This document shows positions 15,944 to 23,876 of a stretch of DNA of 49,941 bases, one piece after another. Within the stretch, counting starts at the first letter, position 1; each line of letters begins with the position of its first letter. The translations under genes and the position numbers were made by a program. Below the pieces are notes generated by a model, which was given only the letters and a program-made list of their open reading frames with translations, was not told where the DNA came from and searched no databases. Source of the stretch: JBAVEL01 sp049587715. Its GTDB lineage: Bacteria > Bacteroidota > Ignavibacteria > UBA10030 > UBA6906. The DNA is taken from contig JBAVEL010000083.1 in assembly GCA_049587715.1 (NCBI GenBank), positions 1-49,941 on the forward strand. Reading direction: 5' to 3'.

Positions 15944-16402
15944 ATGAAAGGACAGATACTGGATTACACCATCCAGACCAACTCCGGGACCATCACGGGG
16001 AACGACGGAAACAGGTACGGCTTCAGCGGGGCGGACTGGAAGGGGAGCTCCCCTCCCGCGCGGGGGATGTCGGTGGACTTCGAGGTGGAGGGCGCGCAGG
16101 CCAAGGCGGTGTACCTTGCCATCGGGTCGGCGGGCTCCTCGGGAAAGAGCAAGATCGCGGCGGGACTCCTGGCCATATTCCTGGGGGGGATCGGGGTGCA
16201 CAAGTTCTACCTGGGTTTCACGGGGCCGGCGCTGGTGTTTCTGCTCGTGAACACGATCGGGTTCGCCGTCACCTGGCTCATGCTCTTCATCCCGAACATC
16301 GTGCTGGGCATCATCGCGTTCGTGGAGGGCATTATCTACCTCACCAAGTCGGATGAGGAGTTCGAGAGGGACTACGTGGTGCAGAAGAAGCAGTGGTTTT
16401 AG
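15944..16402 (+). CDS. TM2-domain membrane protein with N-terminal OB-like segment
   Basis: A 152-residue protein with Shine-Dalgarno AAAGGA. Residues 1-60 (GTITGNDGNRYGFSGADWKG ... VDFEVEG) resemble the small cold-shock-like segment often joined to TM2 domains. Residues about 66-130 are the TM2 domain: a first helix with AGLLAIFLGGIGVHKFYLGF and a second hydrophobic stretch. TM2 proteins are integral membrane proteins with no firmly known biochemical role in bacteria. It is monocistronic and is followed by a strong hairpin at 16549-16580. Confidence 0.85.
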   Translation: MKGQILDYTIQTNSGTITGNDGNRYGFSGADWKGSSPPARGMSVDFEVEGAQAKAVYLAIGSAGSSGKSKIAAGLLAIFLGGIGVHKFYLGFTGPALVFLLVNTIGFAVTWLMLFIPNIVLGIIAFVEGIIYLTKSDEEFERDYVVQKKQWF

Positions 16403-16548
16403 GCAATGCGGAGTGCGGAATGCGTAACGGAAAGGCAACCGGGTGTGCGGGAGCGATGCTGATTGCGGAGGCGGGGTGGGGTGAGGGCGGGTCGGAGTAA
16501 GCTCCCTGCCCCGGGGGCGCCTGGGGTGCGCAGCGGACAGAGTCCCTA

Positions 16549-16586
16549 CAAGGGGGCGGCAGAGGGCGGCCGCCCCCTTGTCGTTT
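16549..16586 (+). terminator. Strong GC hairpin, terminator-like
   Basis: A perfect 12-bp stem (CAAGGGGGCGGC at 16549-16560 with GCCGCCCCCTTG at 16569-16580) and an 8-nt loop, followed by TCGTTT. The T-run is short, so termination is likely but not certain. It separates the TM2 gene from gatE. Confidence 0.5.
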
Positions 16587-16766
16587 CCCCCCCCTTTTCC
16601 TACCTTTCATGAGTTCTTTTCCCCCCGGACTCCCCGCCCCCGGCTGCATAAAGCGCCCTTCCGCTCCCCGAGCACCGTGCGGAGTGCGCCGGAGCGGGCT
16701 CCGCTCCTCTCTTCCCGGGTGGAGCCGGCGGGGCCGTCACCCGCGCCTTCTTCCGTGAACAGGACC

Positions 16767-18680
16767 ATGCACGACTATCTCTTCAAGCCCTTCGAGTCCA
16801 TGACCCCCGCGGACTACGAGGAAGTGGGCTTCACCTCGGGCATCGAGATTCACCAGCAGCTTCTCACCGAACAGAAGCTCTTCTGCCGCTGTCCCGCGGG
16901 ACGCTACAGCGAGGGCTACCACGCCCAGATCCTGCGCCACATGCGCCCCACCCTCTCGGAGCTGGGGGAGTACGACGGCACGGCCCTCATGGAGTTCAAG
17001 ACCAGGAAGGAGATCATCTACCGGATCCACCGGGACACGGTGTGCACCTACGAGATGGACGACACGCCCCCCTTCCAGATCAACGAGGAGGCCCTGGACA
17101 TCGCCCTGGCGGTGGGGCTCCTGTACGGCTGCGCCCCCGTGGATGAGCTGCACATCGCCCGGAAGCAGTACCTGGACGGAAGCATCCCCACGGGATTCCA
17201 GCGCACGGCCATCTTCTGCCTGGACGGGACCATTCCCTACCCGAAGCGGGAGGTGCGGGTTGTGCAGATGTCCATCGAGGAGGATTCCTGCCGGGAGGTG
17301 AGCGACGTGGGGCACCGGAGGGTGTACCTGACGGACCGCCTGGGCATGCCGCTCATCGAGACCGTGACGGGCCCCGACATGCGCACCCCCCAGGAAGTGG
17401 CGGAGGTGGCCCAGATGTGCCGCTGGATGGCCCGGAGCACGGGAAGGGTCCGCACGGGCATCGGGGCGGCGCGGCAGGATGTGAACGTGAGCGTGCGGGG
17501 AGGGACCCGGGTGGAGATCAAGGGGGTGCCCCGCATTCCCCACATCCCCCTTCTGACATACAACGAGGCGCGGAGGCAGTGGAACCTGCTCCGGCTGAGG
17601 GACGAGCTGCACAGAAAGGGCATCACGGCGGAGAGCTTCCGGTCGGGGGCGGAGAACGTGACCCGGCTGCTCAGGAAGACCCTTTACAAGCCGGTGCAGG
17701 ATGCCCTGGAATCGGGCCTGGAGGCCGTCTGCGTGGTGTTGAGGGGCTTTCAGGGCCTTCTCCAGTGGGAGACACAGACGGGCACCGTCTTCTCCCGGGA
17801 GATTGCGGACAGGGTGCGGGTGGTGGCCTGCCTGACCACGCTTCCCAACATCCTCCACTCCGACAGCCGGAGCGAGTCTCTCTCCTCGTCCGAATGGCAG
17901 GCCATCGCCAAGGCGACGGGGGCGACGCGGGATGATACCATGGTGCTGGTCTGGGGCGGGGCGGAGGACGTGAAGACGGGGGCTCAGGAGATAGCCATCA
18001 GGGCCCGGGAGGCGGCGACGGGGATTCCCTCGGAGACACGGCAGGCGCTCCGGGACGGGACGAACGGGTTTGAGCGGATACTCCCGGGGGCCGACAGGAT
18101 GTACCCCGACACGGACCTTCCTCCCAAAGGGATAGCCGAGGACCGCCTGGAGCGGATACGGCTCACCCTTCCAAAGGACTACTGGACACGGGAGGAGCGC
18201 TACCGCTCCCTGGGCGTGCCCCAGGAGCTGGTGATTCCCCTTGCCGTGTCTTCCTTCTCGGGGCTCTTCGACTCCCTCACGGAGTCGGAACGGGTTCCGC
18301 CTGTTCTGGCGGCGGAGGTGCTCATCGCATACCCGCGCCGGCTGAGAAGGGACGGCATCGCCGCCTCCCGCCTGGGAGAGGAGGACCTGAGGAGTATTCT
18401 GGTCGCCTGGCGGGAAAGGAAGGTGATGCGGGAGGGGCTCTATGCACTGCTGCGGCGCGCCTCGGAGGCAGGAGGGTTCAATCCTTCCCTCCTTCCCGTT
18501 CCCTGCACAGAGAATGAAGCACAGGAAGCGGTCCGGGCCTCGGCACAGGAGCTTGCACGGGAGGTACTCAGGAAGCCCGAACGGAGAGAGCGCATCCTCA
18601 TGGGGATGGCCATGGAACGGCTGAGGGGAAGGGTGGAGGGGGCGAAGGTCAGGCAACTTGTCTCAGGGGAGGTCTCCTGA
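16767..18680 (+). CDS. gatE: Glu-tRNA(Gln) amidotransferase subunit E (archaeal-type GatE)
   Basis: A 637-residue protein, the normal GatE length. It opens with MHDYLFKPFESMTPADYEEV and has the GatB/GatE cradle motif GIEIHQQLLTEQKLFC, followed by conserved ARQDVNVSVRGG and a C-terminal helical (YqeY-like) tail. GatE binds Glu-tRNA(Gln), activates the glutamyl group and amidates it with ammonia from GatD. The ATG at 16767 is chosen by similarity; the upstream frame is open to 16578 but low in quality, and a GTG at 16755 is possible. The stop overlaps the gatD start (TGATG). GatDE is regarded as the archaeal route to Gln-tRNA, so its presence here is notable. Confidence 0.95.
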   Translation: MHDYLFKPFESMTPADYEEVGFTSGIEIHQQLLTEQKLFCRCPAGRYSEGYHAQILRHMRPTLSELGEYDGTALMEFKTRKEIIYRIHRDTVCTYEMDDTPPFQINEEALDIALAVGLLYGCAPVDELHIARKQYLDGSIPTGFQRTAIFCLDGTIPYPKREVRVVQMSIEEDSCREVSDVGHRRVYLTDRLGMPLIETVTGPDMRTPQEVAEVAQMCRWMARSTGRVRTGIGAARQDVNVSVRGGTRVEIKGVPRIPHIPLLTYNEARRQWNLLRLRDELHRKGITAESFRSGAENVTRLLRKTLYKPVQDALESGLEAVCVVLRGFQGLLQWETQTGTVFSREIADRVRVVACLTTLPNILHSDSRSESLSSSEWQAIAKATGATRDDTMVLVWGGAEDVKTGAQEIAIRAREAATGIPSETRQALRDGTNGFERILPGADRMYPDTDLPPKGIAEDRLERIRLTLPKDYWTREERYRSLGVPQELVIPLAVSSFSGLFDSLTESERVPPVLAAEVLIAYPRRLRRDGIAASRLGEEDLRSILVAWRERKVMREGLYALLRRASEAGGFNPSLLPVPCTENEAQEAVRASAQELAREVLRKPERRERILMGMAMERLRGRVEGAKVRQLVSGEVS

Positions 18681-20065
18681 TGGGCGACGACGGGTTCAAG
18701 GGGTACCGGGGGGAGGCCCTGGGGGTTCTGAAGAACTTCGGGGCGCAGGTCTGGAGCGATGTGGAGATCACGACAGACCGGGGCAGGTTCAGCGGGATCA
18801 TCCTCCCCCGCTCGGAGACCGCCGACCCCCACCACATCGTGCTGAAGCTGCGGGTGGGGTACAATGTCGGTATCGCGGCGAGGCGCATCAGGGACATCTC
18901 CATCCGGGGCCGCAAGGAGGCCCACTACAAGATTCCCGAGAAGGAGTTCCCCTTCGACCCGAAGAAGCCGAAGGTGAAGCTCCTGGGGACGGGCGGCACG
19001 ATCGCCTCCCGACTGGACTACCGCACGGGGGCGGTGATCCCCGCCTTCTCACCGGGGGAGCTGTACGGCTCGGTGCCCGAGCTGGCCGACATCTGCAACC
19101 TGGAGACCGAGAAGCTCTACGGGGTCTTCAGCGAGAACATGGGCCCCGAGCAGTGGCGGGGGACCGCCGAGGCGGTGGGACGGGAGATCGCCCGCGGCGT
19201 GCAGGGGATCGTGATCGGGCACGGCACAGACACCATGCACCACACGGCCGCCATACTCTCCTTCATGGTGCAGGACTCTCCCGTGCCGATCGTGATGGTG
19301 GGGAGCCAGCGGTCCAGCGACCGGCCTTCATCGGATGCCGCCCTGAACCTGATGCACAGCGTGAAGGCGGCGGCGGAGGGCGACATTGCGGAGGTGATGG
19401 TCTGCATGTTCGGCCCAACATCCGACATGTACGGCCTCCTCCACCGGGGAACCCGCGTGCGGAAGATGCACTCCTCCTACCGCTCCACGTTCCGCACCAT
19501 CGGGGACATTCCCATCGCCATGGTGAGCCGGACGGAGATCACCCCTCTCCGGCAGGACTACCGGCGCCGGCGGAGCGACACGCGGGTCACGATCAACACG
19601 GCCTTCGAGGAGATGGTGAGCATCGTGTACTACTACCCCAACATGCGCCCCGACATCATCGACGCCCTTACGGACAACGGCTACAGGGGCATCGTGATCG
19701 CGGGCACCGGCCTGGGGCACGTGAACAAGCCCCTGTATCCCGCCCTCAAGAGGGCGGCAGAGAAGAACGTGGCGGTGTACATGACGGTGCAGACGCTCTG
19801 GGGATACGTCCAGATGTACGTCTATGACACGGGCCGCGACATGATGGAGCTGGGCGTGGTGCCCACGGCCAACATGCTCCCCGAGGTGGCCTACGTGAAG
19901 CTGGGCTGGGCACTCGGACAGACGAGGGACACGGCCCGGGTGCGCGAGATCATGCTCAACCCCGTGGCGGGGGAGATCACCGAGCGGGAGCCGAGCAATG
20001 GCTACCTGATTTTCCAGGGGGGGATCCCCGAGGTGGAGGAGTTCATCTCGCAGTACAAGAAGTAG
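18680..20065 (+). CDS. gatD: Glu-tRNA(Gln) amidotransferase subunit D (archaeal-type GatD)
   Basis: A 461-residue protein with an N-terminal domain of about 90 residues (EALGVLKNFGAQVWSDVEIT) specific to GatD, joined to an asparaginase-like glutaminase domain. Catalytic residues can be read: Thr107 in GTGGTIAS, Thr183-Asp184 in GHGTDTMHH, and Lys262 in TRVRKMHSS. The N-terminal extension separates it from plain L-asparaginase. GatD releases ammonia from glutamine for GatE. The genes overlap by one base (TGATG), fitting equal synthesis of the two subunits. Confidence 0.95.
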   Translation: MGDDGFKGYRGEALGVLKNFGAQVWSDVEITTDRGRFSGIILPRSETADPHHIVLKLRVGYNVGIAARRIRDISIRGRKEAHYKIPEKEFPFDPKKPKVKLLGTGGTIASRLDYRTGAVIPAFSPGELYGSVPELADICNLETEKLYGVFSENMGPEQWRGTAEAVGREIARGVQGIVIGHGTDTMHHTAAILSFMVQDSPVPIVMVGSQRSSDRPSSDAALNLMHSVKAAAEGDIAEVMVCMFGPTSDMYGLLHRGTRVRKMHSSYRSTFRTIGDIPIAMVSRTEITPLRQDYRRRRSDTRVTINTAFEEMVSIVYYYPNMRPDIIDALTDNGYRGIVIAGTGLGHVNKPLYPALKRAAEKNVAVYMTVQTLWGYVQMYVYDTGRDMMELGVVPTANMLPEVAYVKLGWALGQTRDTARVREIMLNPVAGEITEREPSNGYLIFQGGIPEVEEFISQYKK

Positions 20066-20176
20066 GGTGGGGGGTGCGGCATGCAGTGCGGGGACGCCCG
20101 GGCGAACCCGCACTTCGAAAGCGGATGTAGAGGGAGCAGAGGCAGGTCAGTTACGGACACTCAAGGAGGAGGAACC

Positions 20177-21004
20177 ATGACCACTTGTTTGAGAGCCGCC
20201 TTTTTCATGGCCCTGGTTGCCGTTCTGCTCTCAGCGGGATGCGGACAGCAGGAGACCTCGGAGATGGTGCTTGTGGAGGGCGGGTGGTTCGAGATGGGGA
20301 GCAACGATGGCGACAGGGACGAGAAGCCGGTGCACAGGGTCTATGTGAGCTCGTTCCACATGGACAGGTACGAGGTGACGGTGGGGGAGTTTGGGCGCTT
20401 CGTGGAGGCGACCTCGTACAGGACGGATGCGGAGAAGGAGGGGTATAGCGTCATTTTTGACGGCTCGAGATTGGAGCAACTTAAGGGTATCAACTGGCGG
20501 CACAACTCCCGGGGGGAGGAGGCAAAGGGAGAGGGATTGAGGCACCCTGTTGTGCATGTGAGCTGGAATGATGCCTCTGCCTATGCCCGATGGGCTAAGA
20601 AGCGCCTGCCTACGGAGGCGGAGTGGGAGTATGCAGCACGGGGAGGCAGCAGGAGCAGGGGCTACACATACAGCGGGAGCAACACTCCCGGGGATGTGGC
20701 CTGGTACAATGAGAACTCGGGAGGTAGAACGCACCCCGTAGGGCAGAAGCAGCCGAACGAGCTCCGGTTGTATGACATGAGCGGGAACGTGATGGAGTGG
20801 TGTGCGGACAGGTACGGGGCCGATTACTACGGGAAGAGCCCCGAGAGGGACTCGAAGGGGCCCACGAGCGGGGGATCCCGTGTTGTTCGGGGCGGCTCGT
20901 GGTACAGCGGCGCTCAGTACCTCCGTTCGTCGGATCGCTTCAGGAGCTTCTCCTCGGTCCGGGGCCTCTACAACGGCTTTCGTTGTTCCCGGGACAGGAA
21001 ATAA
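20177..21004 (+). CDS. FGE-fold (SUMF1-type) lipoprotein, paralogue of 6193-7365
   Basis: The ATG at 20177 follows AAGGAGGAGG. The 275-residue product is a lipoprotein (signal ending LLSAGC) with a single FGE-fold domain starting MVLVEGGWFEMGSNDGD. It is nearly identical to the Tad-locus protein over most of the domain, but lacks the PEGA-like part and differs in the 25 codons between GGSW and GFRCSRD. It lacks evident FGE catalytic cysteines. The variable patch lies where C-type-lectin-like FGE folds bind ligands, so a surface binding role is more likely than an enzymatic one. Confidence 0.88.
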   Translation: MTTCLRAAFFMALVAVLLSAGCGQQETSEMVLVEGGWFEMGSNDGDRDEKPVHRVYVSSFHMDRYEVTVGEFGRFVEATSYRTDAEKEGYSVIFDGSRLEQLKGINWRHNSRGEEAKGEGLRHPVVHVSWNDASAYARWAKKRLPTEAEWEYAARGGSRSRGYTYSGSNTPGDVAWYNENSGGRTHPVGQKQPNELRLYDMSGNVMEWCADRYGADYYGKSPERDSKGPTSGGSRVVRGGSWYSGAQYLRSSDRFRSFSSVRGLYNGFRCSRDRK

Positions 21005-21036
21005 CCCTTTAGCCCTTTTACACTCTTACCCTTTTC
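20975..21036 (+). repeat. Copy 2 of the 62-nt repeat at an FGE-fold gene 3' end
   Basis: It matches 7336-7397 at 57 of 62 positions, including about 30 nt beyond the stop codon. The preceding 75 bp are highly diverged between the copies. The 8-bp hairpin seen after copy 1 is not conserved here. Confidence 0.85.
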
Positions 21037-21189
21037 CGGGGAAGTGTGTGGGATGAGAGATGAGGGCGTGGCGGGGGGGATATGTTGTCGCCGGTCGTCT
21101 CGGGGGCTATCGTCGTCGGGAGGGCGGAGACCAGACTTTTCTTGCGACGGGAGGGAGTGGAGCTTGAGGAGTGGTGAGGGCAGGCGGCA

Positions 21190-23688
21190 ATGCAGGGGTC
21201 AGGGATGGTGAGCGACTCGCGGCGGGAGGCGGCGCGGATTGCGGCTCTTTCGCCCTCGCGCGGTGAGGCCTGGGCCACGGGGGGGGCGTCTGAGTCTGAG
21301 GCCCCCCAGATCGCGTGCTTTCACTGCGGGGACGCGCTCCCGGGAGAGGGGATCCGCTCAGACGGGAAGGCATTCTGCTGCGCGGGGTGCAGGGCGGTGT
21401 ATGAGATCCTCAGGGACGGGAACCTCTGCACGTACTATACCCTGGAGAAGAAGCCGGGCATCGCCCCTGTTCCCTACAGGGCTTCCCGATTCGCCTACCT
21501 GGAAGATCCCTCGGTGCGGGCCCGGATGCTGGACTTCTCCTCGGGGGGAACCTCAGCCGTCTCGCTCACCGTTCCCTCCATACACTGCAGCTCCTGCATA
21601 TGGCTCCTGGAGAACCTCCACCGGCTGAACGGGGGCATCCTCCAGTCCAGGGTGGATTTCCTGAAGAAGCGCCTGAGCGTGCGGTTCAGGGAGGAGGCGG
21701 TTTCGCTCCGCGCCGTGGTGGAGCTTCTGACCTCCCTGGGGTACGAGCCCGAGATCACACTGGATGCCCTGGAGGGGAAGCAGGGAGGGGAGACGCGGCG
21801 CGGGCTCTACTACCGGGTGGGCGTGGCGGCGTTCGCATTCGGGAACATCATGCTGTTGAGTTTTCCCGAATACCTGGCTCCCGAAGGAGAGGAAGTGGCA
21901 CTCCGCCCCTTCTTCGGAGCCCTGAATGTGCTTCTCTCGCTTCCCGTCGTGTTCTACAGCGCATCGGGGTATTTCACATCGGCCGTCGTGGGACTCCGGC
22001 GGGGGATCGTGAACATCGAGGTTCCCATCGCGCTCGGCATCGCCATCGTGTTCGCAAGGAGTCTGGTCGAGATCCTCTCAGGCACGGGGGCGGGGTTCAT
22101 GGATTCGCTGAGCGGGCTGGTGTTTTTTCTGCTCCTCGGAAAGCTCTACCAGAGCAAGACCTACGATGCCCTCAACTTCGAGCGGAAGCATACATCCTAT
22201 CTTCCCATTGCGGTCACGGTGCGGGAAAAGGGAGTGGAGACCACCATTCCCGTGACAACCCTGGGGCAGGGGCAACGCATCCTGATCCACTCCAACGAGA
22301 TCGTGCCCGCGGATGCGGTGCTCATGAGTGCTGCGGCCTCCATTGATTACAGCTTCGTGACGGGGGAATCCGTTCCCGTGCCCGTGCGGGCGGGAGACCT
22401 TGTGTATGCGGGGGGGCGGCAGACGGGCCCCTCGGTGGAGCTGGAAGTGGTGCGGGAGGTGTCCCGGAGCCGGTTCCTCCAGCTCTGGAACGAGAGCCCC
22501 CGGAGCGGAAAGCCCGACCCGGGACTGGGGCGGTTTTCCACCATTGTGGCGCGGTACTTCACAGGGGGGGTGCTGGTGCTGGCGGCGGGATCGGGGGTGT
22601 ACTGGTTCTTTGCGGGGCCCGAGCGGATGTGGGATGCCGTGACGGGGGTTCTGATCGTGGCCTGCCCCTGCGCCCTGGCCCTTTCGATTCCCTTTGCGCA
22701 CGGGACCGTGATGCGCATATTCGGAAGGAGGGGGTTCTATCTCAAGAACGCCGGGGTGATCGAGACCCTGGCGGGGATCGATACGGTGGTCTTCGACAAG
22801 ACGGGCACCATCACACAGGGGGGGAAGTCGGATGTGCGGTTTGAGGGGGGGGAACTCCCCGGCCAGGCACGGAGGGCCGTCTCATCCCTCCTCCGTCACT
22901 CCACGCATCCCTTGAGCAGGGCCGTCCGGGCCTCTCTCGGAGAAACGGGTGAGTCGGAGGTGGAGGGATTCCGGGAGGTGCCGGGTTCGGGCATCGAGGC
23001 CATGGTGGGCGGCATGATGGTGAGGGTGGGGTCCCGGGAGTTTGCGGGAGCGGAGGAGCCCGCGGGGGAGAAGATGGGGGGCACGCGGGTGCATGTCTCC
23101 CTGGACGGTGTGCCCGCGGGGTGCTTTGCGGTCTCGGCGGCCTGGCGGGAGGGGCTGAAGGACGTGATCGGGGATCTGGGGGGGCGCTACTCCCTCGCCC
23201 TCATCTCGGGTGATGCCGACGCGGAGCGACCCGCCCTGGAGCGCATTTTTCCGAAAGGGACGGAGATGCGCTTCGCCTTCAAGCCCGATGAGAAGCTCCG
23301 CTTCGTGCGGGATCAGCAGGGGCGGGGACGCAGGGTGCTCATGATAGGGGACGGGCTGAACGACGCGGGGGCGCTGCTCCAGGCCGATGCGGGTGTCTCG
23401 GTGACGGATCAGATCGGGGCCTTCGCCCCCGCCTGCGACGCCATTCTGGATGCAGGGTCTTTCCCGCGTCTCGGGAGCTTCCTGTCCTTCAGCCGCACGG
23501 CCATGCGGATCGTGTATGCCAGCTTCGCCATCTCGATTCTGTACAATGTTGCGGGGCTTTTCTACGCCCTCCAGGGGGTGCTGTCTCCCCTTGTGGCCGC
23601 GATCCTCATGCCCGCGAGCTCCGTTACGGTGGTGGCCTTCACCACGCTCTCCGCACGGGTGCTGGCCGGAAGGGAGGAACCGCGCTGA
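21190..23688 (+). CDS. ccoI: cbb3 oxidase-associated copper P-type ATPase (CcoI/FixI)
   Basis: An 832-residue P1B ATPase. It has an N-terminal Cys cluster (CFHCGDALPGEG, then CCAGC), an HMA-type metal site (C133SSC136), the phosphatase loop TGES, the transport motif C492PC494, the phosphorylated Asp536 in DKTGT, and the hinge GDGLNDAGALLQADAGV. The N-terminal treble-clef cluster plus HMA domain is typical of CcoI/FixI, which exports copper needed for cbb3 oxidase assembly. An ATG at 21205 is an alternative start. The stop overlaps ccoS (TGATG). Confidence 0.95.
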   Translation: MQGSGMVSDSRREAARIAALSPSRGEAWATGGASESEAPQIACFHCGDALPGEGIRSDGKAFCCAGCRAVYEILRDGNLCTYYTLEKKPGIAPVPYRASRFAYLEDPSVRARMLDFSSGGTSAVSLTVPSIHCSSCIWLLENLHRLNGGILQSRVDFLKKRLSVRFREEAVSLRAVVELLTSLGYEPEITLDALEGKQGGETRRGLYYRVGVAAFAFGNIMLLSFPEYLAPEGEEVALRPFFGALNVLLSLPVVFYSASGYFTSAVVGLRRGIVNIEVPIALGIAIVFARSLVEILSGTGAGFMDSLSGLVFFLLLGKLYQSKTYDALNFERKHTSYLPIAVTVREKGVETTIPVTTLGQGQRILIHSNEIVPADAVLMSAAASIDYSFVTGESVPVPVRAGDLVYAGGRQTGPSVELEVVREVSRSRFLQLWNESPRSGKPDPGLGRFSTIVARYFTGGVLVLAAGSGVYWFFAGPERMWDAVTGVLIVACPCALALSIPFAHGTVMRIFGRRGFYLKNAGVIETLAGIDTVVFDKTGTITQGGKSDVRFEGGELPGQARRAVSSLLRHSTHPLSRAVRASLGETGESEVEGFREVPGSGIEAMVGGMMVRVGSREFAGAEEPAGEKMGGTRVHVSLDGVPAGCFAVSAAWREGLKDVIGDLGGRYSLALISGDADAERPALERIFPKGTEMRFAFKPDEKLRFVRDQQGRGRRVLMIGDGLNDAGALLQADAGVSVTDQIGAFAPACDAILDAGSFPRLGSFLSFSRTAMRIVYASFAISILYNVAGLFYALQGVLSPLVAAILMPASSVTVVAFTTLSARVLAGREEPR

Positions 23689-23870
23689 TGTCCGTGGTGG
23701 TGGTTCTCGTAGGGCTCAGCATGCTGGTGGCGGGAGGGTTCCTCGTGGCCTTTCTCTGGGCGGTCCGGAGCGGGCAGTACGAAGACCGCTACACCCCCTC
23801 CGTGCGGATGCTCTTCGACGACGGGGAGCCCCCTCCCCCTGAACGGAATTCCACACACACACCGGGGTAG
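23688..23870 (+). CDS. ccoS: CcoS, cbb3 oxidase maturation protein
   Basis: A 60-residue protein with one membrane helix (VVVLVGLSMLVAGGFLVAFL) followed by WAVRSGQYEDRYTPSVRML, the CcoS signature. CcoS is needed for cofactor insertion into cbb3 oxidase. It starts inside the ccoI stop codon and ends 6 nt before ccoNO. Confidence 0.93.
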   Translation: MSVVVVLVGLSMLVAGGFLVAFLWAVRSGQYEDRYTPSVRMLFDDGEPPPPERNSTHTPG

Positions 23871-23876
23871 AGCTTC

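Noticed and set aside
20066..21189. A reverse transcriptase or template repeat for a diversity-generating retroelement near the FGE copies
   Set aside because: None is present in the window; neither the flanks of copy 1 nor of copy 2 hold an RT gene or an A-rich third copy.
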